Numbered from the stretch's first letter, positions 1 through 6,505 are shown. The stretch is DNA of 15,473 bases from CAG-452 sp045531335 (GCA_045531335.1 JAZSDU010000005.1:1-15473), one strand, 5' to 3'. A program made the numbers and translations. Notes: generated by a model from the letters alone, not told the origin.

Positions 1-365
1 TCTTCTAATTCTATTCTTTTTATTTCTTCGTTGAATATTGTTACATTATCATTCCATTTAAAAGTATTGTAAAAAGAATTTTTTAAAAATGGATCGTGAT
101 TTCCTGGAGAAATAAATATTTTTGTATTAGGTATTGTTTTAAATAAATTATTAATAAATTCTATTGTACTTTCTCTTATGTAGTTTTGGTCATATAAATC
201 CCCTGCAATAAATAAGTAGGGGATTTCTTCTTTTGATATATATTCAATTGCTCTTCTAAATGCTTCTCTTTGTTCTAATCTTCTTTTAGTTCCAAAATCT
301 CTCTTATCTGTTAATACTCTAAAAGGACTATCAAAGTGTATGTCTGCCATATGTATAAATCTCAT
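1..365 (-). CDS. Metallophosphoesterase, YhaO/SbcD-like DNA repair exonuclease family (N-terminal part, truncated by window edge)
   Basis: The first 121 residues are visible; the frame is open to the window edge. The calcineurin-like phosphoesterase metal-binding motifs occur in order: Asp8-x-His10 in MADIHFDSPF, Gly55-Asp56 in AGDLYDQ, and the GNHD box at 88-91. In this family such residues bind two metal ions, usually manganese. The opening MRFIHMADIHFDSPF matches YhaO and SbcD-type nucleases, which act in the cytoplasm on DNA ends, often with an SMC-like partner encoded next to them; that partner would lie outside the window. The ATG at 363-365 is preceded by a strong AGGAG site (372-377) at good spacing, so the start is secure. 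It lies downstream of yqeK, behind a palindromic spacer. Substrate and exact subfamily cannot be settled from the N-terminus. Confidence 0.85.
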   Translation of the reverse strand, partial: MRFIHMADIHFDSPFRVLTDKRDFGTKRRLEQREAFRRAIEYISKEEIPYLFIAGDLYDQNYIRESTIEFINNLFKTIPNTKIFISPGNHDPFLKNSFYNTFKWNDNVTIFNEEIKRIELE

Positions 366-387
366 AAATTTTCTCCTTTCTAATGTA

Positions 388-441
388 TAGGGACAAAGCT
401 TAGCTTGCGAAGGCTCTCATTGCTGGAGAGCAATGTCCCTA
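388..441. repeat. 54-bp palindromic intergenic element (REP/MITE-like)
   Basis: Perfect 8-bp terminal inverted repeats (TAGGGACA at 388-395, TGTCCCTA at 434-441) bound the element. Inside, CATTGCT (418-424) pairs with AGCAATG (429-435) around a 4-base loop; an alternative pairing CTCTC (414-418) with GAGAG (426-430) is mutually exclusive with it. The element is clearly richer in G+C than its surroundings. It lies between the yqeK stop and the phosphoesterase start. No U-tract follows the hairpin on either strand, so it is not a classical terminator. Short palindromes with TAGGG-type ends are a known kind of dispersed intergenic repeat in gut Firmicutes; membership in such a family is inferred, because only one copy is in this window. 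Confidence 0.55.
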
Positions 442-474
442 CTCAACAATTAGTGATGTCAGTTTTTATGTACT

Positions 475-1038
475 CTACCCTTTATTATTTAATAAAAAAT
501 TTCTTGCTATTATTCCATTAATATGTATAGATGCTCCCTTTTCTATTTGTAATTTTATTTTTTTATCTAAAATATATAAAACTGTTTCATCTATTCCTTT
601 ATCTACTAATTTATTTAAATATTCTAAATCTTCAAAATTTCTGTCTTTGCTTGTCCTATCTGCAATAAATAATATTTTAGAATATATGTCCATATCTTTA
701 TTTCCAGTAGTGTGGTTTTCAATAGCTTTACCCATACTTTCAGAAAATCCAAATTCTTTTATAGATATATCCTTTCCTATTTTTGCATGCAAAAGTCCAG
801 TATTTTCTTTTTCTGTATCATCTATTTTTATATTATTTTCTTCCACATATTTTAATTTTTCTTCTTCTGTCATTTCTTTTGCAACATCATGCGCTATACC
901 TATTTTTTCTGCTATTTCCACATCTGCTCCAAATTTTATAGCAAGTTCTTTTGAGCGCTCCATTACACATTTGCTATGATAATATCTTTTCTCTGATAAT
1001 TTATTTTTTATATACTCTTGTATTTCAGTTAAATTCAT
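475..1038 (-). CDS. yqeK: HD-domain hydrolase YqeK (bis(5'-nucleosyl)-tetraphosphatase, symmetrical)
   Basis: This is a 187-residue HD-superfamily protein covering the full YqeK length. Counted from the start at 1038, the metal-binding set is His21 (RYYHS), His50-Asp51 (IAHDVAK), His84 (LLHAKIG), His109 (NHTTG) and Asp127 (IADRTSKDR). YqeK hydrolyses Ap4A symmetrically to ADP, a role in alarmone control and damage tolerance; this comes from the family, not from the sequence. In many Firmicutes it sits beside nadD and rsfS, but here it follows the vanX-type gene and precedes a nuclease. An in-frame ATG at 1047 is unlikely because the AAAAGGA site (1048-1054) abuts it; the ATG at 1038 has 9-base spacing and is preferred. 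Confidence 0.88.
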   Translation of the reverse strand: MNLTEIQEYIKNKLSEKRYYHSKCVMERSKELAIKFGADVEIAEKIGIAHDVAKEMTEEEKLKYVEENNIKIDDTEKENTGLLHAKIGKDISIKEFGFSESMGKAIENHTTGNKDMDIYSKILFIADRTSKDRNFEDLEYLNKLVDKGIDETVLYILDKKIKLQIEKGASIHINGIIARNFLLNNKG

Positions 1039-1066
1039 ATTAATCATTCCTTTTAATTTAAATATG

Positions 1067-1085
1067 GGGCAACTTTTAGTTGCCC
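1067..1085 (-). terminator. Stem-loop between the dipeptidase gene and yqeK, possible weak terminator or processing site
   Basis: GGGCAAC (1067-1073) pairs perfectly with GTTGCCC (1079-1085) around a 5-base loop. Read on the minus strand the stem is followed by CATATTTAAATT, which is AT-rich but lacks a true U-run. It sits about 20 bases past the end of the dipeptidase gene and just before the yqeK ribosome site, so it could attenuate transcription or stabilise the upstream message. It is a poor match to a strong intrinsic terminator. Confidence 0.45.
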
Positions 1086-1104
1086 ATTTATACTTAATTA
1101 TATT

Positions 1105-1845
1105 TTATTTGGCTTCTATTCCTGTATATATCGCTTTTTCCAAATTTAAAAGCTTACATGCCATCTGGTCTCCAAAACTTTTATGCCATATTTCATAAGG
1201 ATAATTTATAAATCCTTCTTCTTCAAATAAATTACACAATATTCTTCTATTTAATAAAATTTTCTCTTCTTCTTTCGTTAACTTTTCACCGTTTTCAAGT
1301 TTTTCTTCATAAAATCTTGTATATGCTTTTTCACTAAAATCATCAAAATATGTACCTAAATCAATTGGATTTCCATTGTAATCGCATATTGTCAAATCTA
1401 TTGCTGCACCTGTATTATGAGGTGATGGTTTTTCTTTATTTATCGATGGTAATGATACAAACTTTTTAGTATGTTCTATTAAATCTTGTCCTTTTAAATT
1501 AGTAGTTTTTTCAAATTCATTATAATATGAATCGAAAAGAGCTTTTTGAGTTTCTACAGTTCTAAAAGAATCCCAAACTAATAATTTAAACCCACTTGGT
1601 AATTTGTTAGCTATATTTATCAACTTATTTGCTATTGTACTTCTTACTTTACAATCATTTTCGGCTCCAGCTATTCCATTTATATAATACTCCGGTTTAA
1701 CTATTATTTTTTCGTTTGTTTCTTTTAATGATACTAATTCTTCGCCATTTTCCTCAATTTTTATATTTCCCCAACCTTCTAATTTTTCTGAATATTTTGT
1801 TATTGGTTTAATATATTTTTTATCCACTATTTCAAATAATTTCAT
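1105..1845 (-). CDS. D-alanyl-D-alanine dipeptidase, VanX/DdpX family (peptidase M15D)
   Basis: This 246-residue zinc peptidase shows the M15 signature SPHNTGAAID at 141-150, giving zinc ligands His143 and Asp150. The E-x-W-H motif at 218-221 supplies the catalytic Glu218 and third ligand His221, and Arg95 in DSFRT corresponds to the arginine that stabilises the transition state in VanX. No signal peptide or membrane segment is visible, so it should act in the cytoplasm on free D-Ala-D-Ala, as VanX and DdpX do. It is some 40 residues longer than those two. The start lies 3 bases past the ddl stop, and its GGGG ribosome site is inside the last codons of ddl, so translation should be coupled. 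Sharing an operon with a ligase that seems to make D-Ala-D-Ala is paradoxical. A role in glycopeptide resistance is not shown: no vanH, vanRS or vanW-like gene is present. Confidence 0.85.
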   Translation of the reverse strand: MKLFEIVDKKYIKPITKYSEKLEGWGNIKIEENGEELVSLKETNEKIIVKPEYYINGIAGAENDCKVRSTIANKLINIANKLPSGFKLLVWDSFRTVETQKALFDSYYNEFEKTTNLKGQDLIEHTKKFVSLPSINKEKPSPHNTGAAIDLTICDYNGNPIDLGTYFDDFSEKAYTRFYEEKLENGEKLTKEEEKILLNRRILCNLFEEEGFINYPYEIWHKSFGDQMACKLLNLEKAIYTGIEAK

Positions 1846-1848
1846 CTA

Positions 1849-3042
1849 TTATTTTGCCCCTTTTGCTCCTTTTACACCATTTCCTAATGCTAATATGTTT
1901 TGATCATATGAATATGTTCTATTTTGTCTTTCTCTATTTCTTTTAAATGCTAGTTCAACTAATTCATCTAATTCTTTTTCAAACGTTTTCCCTGTAGCTT
2001 CCCATAAATAGAAAGATAATGCTCCTGGAATAGTGTTTATTTCATTTACATATACATTGTTATTTTCTAAATCAATCATAAAATCAATTCTTGACACACC
2101 ATTACATCCAAGTATTTTAAATGTTTTCACTGCAATATCCTGAATTTTTTTAGTCATTTCTTCTGATATATCTGCAGGAACTTTTCTTTGAAGTGTTGCC
2201 ATTCCTTGGCTTTTACTTCCACCTTTAGTTTTATTATTTCCTACATATTTATCTGTATAACTTAATATTTCATCACTACCTATTGGTTCTTCACATGTAG
2301 AAGGCACCGCATCTATCATATCTCCCATTACAGAACAATTTATTTCTTTTAATTTTACAATTGCATTTTCTACCATTACTCTATCTGAAAATTCCATTGC
2401 AAATTCAATTGCTTCTGCTAAACCTTCTCTATCTTTTGCTTTTTTAATTCCTACACTAGAACCTAAATTTCCTGCTTTTACTATTACAGGATATGTTAAT
2501 TTTTCTTCAATTTCTTTTATGTATTTATTTTCATCTTTTATATAATCTAATGAATAAAATGCAACATAGTCTAATGATGGTATACCTTGTTCTTTTAAAA
2601 GTCTTCTCATCATTATTTTGTCCATTCCTATACTTGATGCAAGTACATCTGGACCTATATATGGAACTCCTAAAATTTCTAAAAATCCTTGTATTGATCC
2701 ATCTTCTCCATTAGTTCCATGCATTATTGGAAATGCTACTTCTATTGTATTTAAAACATTTTTAGATAGTATTCTACTATTAACTCTTAAAACTTTTGCT
2801 TTGTTCCCATCATTAACACATACTACTTCTTCACAAGATTTAATTAATTTATCTAAGTCTCTATACTCTTTTAAATCAAATAATTTTTCTCCTGTGTACA
2901 TTTTTCCATTTTTACTAATATATATTGGAATTATTTCATATTTTTCCTTATTTAAGCTAGTCATTGCTTGATTTGCAGTAATTATTGCAATTTCATGTTC
3001 TACTGACTTTCCTCCAAAAAAAACTCCTAATTTAATTTTCAT
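1849..3042 (-). CDS. ddl: D-alanine--D-alanine ligase, long form with extended omega loop
   Basis: This is an ATP-grasp ligase of 397 residues, against roughly 300-370 for typical Ddl proteins. From the ATG at 3042, GGKSVEHE (10-17) carries Glu15, GSSVG (194-198) carries the loop serine, and Lys265-Tyr266 is the omega-loop pair; together these correspond to the Glu-Ser-Tyr triad of D-Ala or D-Ser ligases. NEINTIPG (333-340) is the metal-binding box. Tyrosine in the omega loop argues against a VanA-type D-lactate ligase, but D-Ser cannot be excluded. About 20 residues separate KY from the PADI motif, much more than in E. coli DdlB. The C-terminus ends in a small KGAKGAK repeat whose codons double as the next gene's ribosome site. 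A TTG at 3051 is a possible longer start, but ATG 3042 fits family alignment and the AGGAAGG site. It is the third gene of the hydrolase-murF-ddl-dipeptidase operon. Confidence 0.9.
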   Translation of the reverse strand: MKIKLGVFFGGKSVEHEIAIITANQAMTSLNKEKYEIIPIYISKNGKMYTGEKLFDLKEYRDLDKLIKSCEEVVCVNDGNKAKVLRVNSRILSKNVLNTIEVAFPIMHGTNGEDGSIQGFLEILGVPYIGPDVLASSIGMDKIMMRRLLKEQGIPSLDYVAFYSLDYIKDENKYIKEIEEKLTYPVIVKAGNLGSSVGIKKAKDREGLAEAIEFAMEFSDRVMVENAIVKLKEINCSVMGDMIDAVPSTCEEPIGSDEILSYTDKYVGNNKTKGGSKSQGMATLQRKVPADISEEMTKKIQDIAVKTFKILGCNGVSRIDFMIDLENNNVYVNEINTIPGALSFYLWEATGKTFEKELDELVELAFKRNRERQNRTYSYDQNILALGNGVKGAKGAK

Positions 3043-3059
3043 ATATATCAATTCCTTCC

Positions 3060-4613
3060 TTATAAATAATTATCTGGTAAATCATTTTCAAATAAAACAA
3101 CTGTATTTGAATCCATTATTTCATTCATTTTATTTATTGCTTCTGTTATATCTTTTGCTACATATAAATCTTCTTTATTATACTCTTCTTCTAAAATTCC
3201 ATCAAGTATTGGCTTTGCCTGTTTTTCTCCTACCAAGATTATAAAATCACAAGATTTAGCCGCTTGCTTTCCTAAATTTTTGTTATACTCTTCTGCCTTT
3301 TCTCCTAAATCAACAATTCCTGGTGTAATTAATACTCTCTTTCTATTTTTAAAATTCGCAAGTACATCTAAAGCCATTTTTGCACCTTTTACATTAGAAT
3401 TATATGCGTCATCTATTATTATTGAACCATTTGGATTTCTTTTTAATTCTAATCTATGTGTAACTGGTTTTAAAAATCTAATTCCTGCTATTATTTCTTC
3501 TTTGCTTAATCCTAATTCATCACAGATTGCTACAGCTCCAACAATATTTACTATGTTATGAACTCCAAGTAATTTTGTTTTTACATTAATTATTTTATTT
3601 TCTCTCATATGTATATTAAAATTAGCTCCGAATTCATTGATTTCTATATCTGTTGCATAATAATCACATTTTTCATTTAATCCAAATGTTATATTATTTT
3701 CATTGAATTTTATTTCTTTTATATTTTCATCTTCAAAATTAACAAATGATTTTCCATCTTTAGGCAAACTATCTATTAATTCCATTTTTGTTTTTCTTAC
3801 ATTCTCAAGAGTTTTAAATGTTTCTAAATGTTGTGGTCCTATTGCTGTTAATATTCCATATTGAGGATTTACTAACTCACATATTTCTTTTATATCACCT
3901 ATGTTTTTTGCTCCCATTTCGCATACAAACACTTGATGAGTATTATCTAATTTTTCATTTATTGTTCTTACAACACCCATTGTTGTGTTATAGCTTTCTG
4001 GAGTTATTAATGTATTATATTTTTGTGATAATATAGTTCCAACTATATATTTTGTACTTGTTTTTCCGTAACTACCAGTAATTCCAATTACTTTTAAATT
4101 CTGATTTGATTTTAATTTTCTTTTAGCTCCTTTATAATATTTTAATTGTACACTTTTTTCTATTGGTGAATTTATAATATTTATAAATAAAATAAATATA
4201 TATGAAAATATAGTTAAAATATTTAATAGAATTATAAAATATATGCTGTTATATGCATTTATTAATGCACCTAGCAAAATTAATATTAATATTTCGGTTA
4301 TATACATTCTTTTTATTCTAGCTGTTACAACTAATGGTTTTTTTTCTGTATATTTAGTTTTAAATAATATTAAAATTAATGCCCAAATTATATTAATTAT
4401 TAAACCTAATTTGAAATTAAAAAATAATATTATACTAGGAATTATTAAAATTAATTCTTTTATTTTTATTGTTTTATTATTTTTTACCCATTTAATATAT
4501 CTTTCATTTTTATATGATTCTAATTGTAACATATGATATGCATGTTTAGATTTATGTAATAAATATATATATGAAAATATAATAAATACGTTAAGTAATA
4601 TATAATTACTCAT
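3060..4613 (-). CDS. murF: Membrane-anchored MurF-like Mur ligase (UDP-MurNAc-tripeptide--D-Ala-D-Ala ligase relative)
   Basis: The 517-residue protein has two parts. Residues 1-150 hold about five hydrophobic helices (near 3-20, 52-68, 69-86, 105-120, 124-148) broken by a basic stretch. From 172 on it is a Mur ligase: ATP P-loop GITGSYGKTST (177-187), the EMGAKNIGDI segment and IGPQHLETF of the central domain, then HRLELKR and IDDAYNSN near the ATP/C-terminal domain boundary, all MurF-like rather than MurC/D/E-like. MurF joins D-Ala-D-Ala to the UDP-MurNAc-tripeptide. The soluble N-terminal domain that normally binds the UDP-sugar is missing, replaced by the membrane part. The AGGAGG site at 4620-4625 overlaps the stop of the hydrolase gene, and ddl follows after a short spacer, giving a ligase pair in natural order. 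Whether it is the cell's only MurF or a second copy cannot be told here. Confidence 0.85.
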   Translation of the reverse strand: MSNYILLNVFIIFSYIYLLHKSKHAYHMLQLESYKNERYIKWVKNNKTIKIKELILIIPSIILFFNFKLGLIINIIWALILILFKTKYTEKKPLVVTARIKRMYITEILILILLGALINAYNSIYFIILLNILTIFSYIFILFINIINSPIEKSVQLKYYKGAKRKLKSNQNLKVIGITGSYGKTSTKYIVGTILSQKYNTLITPESYNTTMGVVRTINEKLDNTHQVFVCEMGAKNIGDIKEICELVNPQYGILTAIGPQHLETFKTLENVRKTKMELIDSLPKDGKSFVNFEDENIKEIKFNENNITFGLNEKCDYYATDIEINEFGANFNIHMRENKIINVKTKLLGVHNIVNIVGAVAICDELGLSKEEIIAGIRFLKPVTHRLELKRNPNGSIIIDDAYNSNVKGAKMALDVLANFKNRKRVLITPGIVDLGEKAEEYNKNLGKQAAKSCDFIILVGEKQAKPILDGILEEEYNKEDLYVAKDITEAINKMNEIMDSNTVVLFENDLPDNYL

Positions 4614-4623
4614 TTTTTGCCTC

Positions 4624-5388
4624 CTATTTTTTATCGTTTTTTAAAAATTCATCTAATATTAATAAGCATTGATTTAATCTTTCTAGATATGAAAAATGTC
4701 CTGCTCCTTCTAACACCGCAATTCCACTATTAGGAATTAATTTTTCTATTTTTTTTGCATCCTCTAAAGGAGTTGCTGTATCTTTGTCCCCCCAAATCAT
4801 TAATGTTGGTGCATTTATATTTGGCATAATTTTTCTTTGGTCTTCATTTAATATAATATTCATAGTTTTTCTTAAAATTTCTGGTGAAGCTTTATAATCC
4901 GCTGATCCAAATTTACTTAAAGCCTTTTCTCTTAATTTCTCAAACTTTTTAGGTAGAATTTTTACTATATTTTTTACTGTTTTAAATGTGTATACTTTAA
5001 AATAGTAACTTGGTTTTCTTTTAGGTTTAATTCCTGCACTATCTATTAATACTATTTTATTAATCTTTCCTAAATTTCTTCCTGCATAATTTAAAATTGT
5101 TCTTCCTCCATTTGAATGTCCTATGAGTATTGGATTTTCTATTTTCAACTTGTTAATAAATTCTGATAAGAAGTCTCCAAAATCATTTGTATTTAATGGT
5201 TTGTCAGGCAACTCACTTTTGCCAAATCCAATTACATCTACATTATATACTTTAAACCAATTAGATAAATGTTTTTGTAAAGGTCTCATTGTTTCTAAAG
5301 ATGCTAGCCAACCATGTAATAATATTACTGGTTTTCCTTCCCCTTCTACTTCATAGTTTATTTTTTTATTGTTTAATATAATTTCCAA
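4624..5388 (-). CDS. Alpha/beta-fold hydrolase, first gene of the murF-ddl operon
   Basis: This is a 254-residue soluble alpha/beta hydrolase. It has the oxyanion region LLHGW at 23-27, nucleophile elbow GHSNGG with Ser92, a probable acid Asp203 in WGDKDTATP, and His231 in GAGHFSYLE; the triad is complete. The lid section (about 120-185) is lysine-rich. There is no signal peptide, so it is probably cytoplasmic. The substrate is unknown; by position it may act on a cell-wall precursor, lipid or ester. It starts with TTG: an in-frame TAA only 2 codons upstream rules out an earlier start, and a GGTGA site sits 6 bases before the TTG. A promoter-like element lies at 5441-5469, so this gene should lead the transcript that continues through murF, ddl and the dipeptidase. 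Confidence 0.85.
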   Translation of the reverse strand: MEIILNNKKINYEVEGEGKPVILLHGWLASLETMRPLQKHLSNWFKVYNVDVIGFGKSELPDKPLNTNDFGDFLSEFINKLKIENPILIGHSNGGRTILNYAGRNLGKINKIVLIDSAGIKPKRKPSYYFKVYTFKTVKNIVKILPKKFEKLREKALSKFGSADYKASPEILRKTMNIILNEDQRKIMPNINAPTLMIWGDKDTATPLEDAKKIEKLIPNSGIAVLEGAGHFSYLERLNQCLLILDEFLKNDKK

Positions 5389-5440
5389 TTTTTATCACCA
5401 TTACTTTAATAATTTATTAATACTTATTTCATTCTTATCT

Positions 5441-5469
5441 ATTTTATAACATTTTTTAATAAATGAAAA
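5441..5469 (-). promoter_or_regulatory. Promoter module for the hydrolase-murF-ddl-dipeptidase operon (copy 1)
   Basis: On the minus strand an extended -10, TGTTATAAAAT (5451-5441), follows a -35-like TTTTCA (5469-5464), which matches 4 of 6 consensus bases. With TAAAAT taken as the -10, the spacing is 17 bases. A start site near 5434 would give a leader of about 46 bases before the TTG at 5388. The same arrangement, nearly base for base, occurs at 6556-6584 in front of pssE, which supports a functional element rather than chance AT-richness. Confidence 0.6.
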
Positions 5470-5507
5470 TACCCTTTCCGTAAATAAATTTGGATTTTAG
5501 TAAATAA

Positions 5508-5539
5508 AAAATAGAAGAACATATTAATTCTTCTATTTT
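5508..5539 (-). terminator. Intrinsic terminator after tagD
   Basis: Twelve bases at 5508-5519 pair perfectly with 5528-5539 around an 8-base loop. On the minus strand the stem, whose core is AATAGAAGAA/TTCTTCTATT, runs into TTTTTTATTT. It begins about 10 bases past the restored tagD stop codon at 5549-5551. It separates the polysaccharide genes from the peptidoglycan-precursor operon. Confidence 0.8.
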
Positions 5540-5548
5540 ATATTTTTA

Positions 5549-5996
5549 TTATATTTTTCTAGCACCTGTTTCTGGTATTTGACTTTGTCCGTTAACTGGT
5601 TCTTGTAATCCTAAATCATTTTTTATTTTACTAGTCGATATTCCTTCTGTTCTATCTAAATATATTAATTCGCAGTACTCTGATAAATATTCAAATTTAT
5701 CACTTCCAGCCCAGTCTCCTCCGCATAACTGTTACATCTATTTTATATTCCTTAATGTCATCTATTTTTTGCTCCCAATTTTTTTCGGGAATTACTAAAT
5801 CCACATATCTAATTGCTTCAAGCATTTTCTTTCTTGTTTCATAATCATGATATGCTTTTTTACCTTTAATTTCATTGAATTCATCTGTAGATAATGCTAC
5901 AACTAAATAATCTCCTAATTCTTTGGCTCTTTTTAATAATCTGATATGTCCATAATGTAATAAATCAAATGTTCCATATGTTAATACTCTTTTCAT
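5549..5996 (-). pseudogene. tagD: Glycerol-3-phosphate cytidylyltransferase (TagD type), reading frame broken by a one-base insertion
   Basis: The first 91 codons are a clear TagD: GTFDLLHYGH with the catalytic His14-x-Gly-His17 motif, then ALSTDEFN and PEKNWEQK. TagD makes CDP-glycerol from CTP and glycerol-3-phosphate for teichoic acid or phosphoglycerol decoration. After Met91 (5724-5726) an extra base at 5723 shifts the frame, and translation ends in an unrelated MRRRLGWK tail at 5700. Skipping that base restores 57 codons, including GGDWAG, CELIYLDRTEGISTSKIK (the family's RTEGIST nucleotide-binding motif) and a stop at 5549-5551. A terminator follows directly. The restored protein of 148 residues has a tail of about 20 residues beyond the usual TagD end. 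The start has a good AGGAGA site. The cause may be true decay, an assembly error or recoding; the sequence alone cannot say. Confidence 0.85.
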
Positions 5997-6031
5997 ATAT
6001 ATCTCTCCTATTCCATATTTATTTATATATT

Positions 6032-6505
6032 TTAATTTATATATTCGACTATTTTATTTATCATGTTAATTGTATTGCTTATAAATTCTTTTGGTTTGAA
6101 ATTTTCTATATTTTTTATTGCTTTATCCAATTCTTCTAGCTCCTTAAGTCCTATTATATATCCATCCTGGCTTAAAGACTCTACTATCTGAAGTTGATGA
6201 TCATTAACATGTTCTTTATATTTTTTTAATCTAGGTACAGCAATTACTTTTTTATTCCTTTTTATGCAAGTTATAATTGAACCTACTCCTCCATGGGCTA
6301 TAATAAGATTTGCTTTATCTATAAGTTCTTCTATTTCTTGTTGAGAATAAAATTTCTTAATTAACATTTTCTCTGTACTATAATCTGTATTTCCTATTTG
6401 TGCAACAACATCTTCTTTAATAATTCCACTGTCTATGCATTTTTCTACTTCTTTTAACAATCTTATAAAACTATTATTTTGAGTCCCTAATAATACTAAT
6501 ATCAT
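6032..6505 (-). CDS. pssE: PssE/Cps14G-like glycosyltransferase, GT28 C-terminal (Alg13-like) catalytic subunit
   Basis: This 157-residue protein has the fold of the C-terminal half of a GT-B transferase. It opens with LLGTQNNSF (the LGT loop at 6-8), has the donor-binding AHGGVGSI at 70-77, and HVNDHQ at 99-104, the usual PssE end motif. In two-part enzymes such as PssD-PssE, Cps14F-Cps14G or eukaryotic Alg14-Alg13, this subunit binds the sugar nucleotide, while the membrane-associated partner anchors it and binds the lipid acceptor. That partner is encoded at 7851-8321, over 1 kb upstream, with an acyltransferase gene between. A promoter module at 6556-6584 gives it an independent transcript. 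The ATG at 6505 has an AAGGA site about 11 bases upstream. tagD follows after 35 bases. The sugar transferred is not predictable; galactose is the substrate in the pneumococcal pair. Confidence 0.82.
   Translation of the reverse strand: MILVLLGTQNNSFIRLLKEVEKCIDSGIIKEDVVAQIGNTDYSTEKMLIKKFYSQQEIEELIDKANLIIAHGGVGSIITCIKRNKKVIAVPRLKKYKEHVNDHQLQIVESLSQDGYIIGLKELEELDKAIKNIENFKPKEFISNTINMINKIVEYIN

Noticed and set aside
2493..2971. Plus-strand open frames within ddl and, similarly, inside most other genes
   Set aside because: They mirror conserved minus-strand genes, lack ribosome sites and encode low-complexity Phe/Leu/Ser-rich peptides; they are shadows of the A-rich coding strand.
1849..3042. 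VanA-type D-Ala-D-Lac ligase
   Set aside because: The omega loop keeps Lys-Tyr, which VanA-type ligases lack, and no VanH-like dehydrogenase is nearby; D-Ser specificity remains open.
5549..5590. IPETG in the TagD tail as a sortase signal
   Set aside because: There is no signal peptide and no hydrophobic helix after the motif, and TagD is cytoplasmic; the match is chance.
5700..5726. GGAGGAGA near the tagD frameshift as an internal ribosome site or RF2-type shift stimulator
   Set aside because: No in-frame ATG, GTG or TTG follows at suitable spacing, and it lies downstream of the shift point rather than a few bases upstream as in known SD-stimulated +1 shifts.
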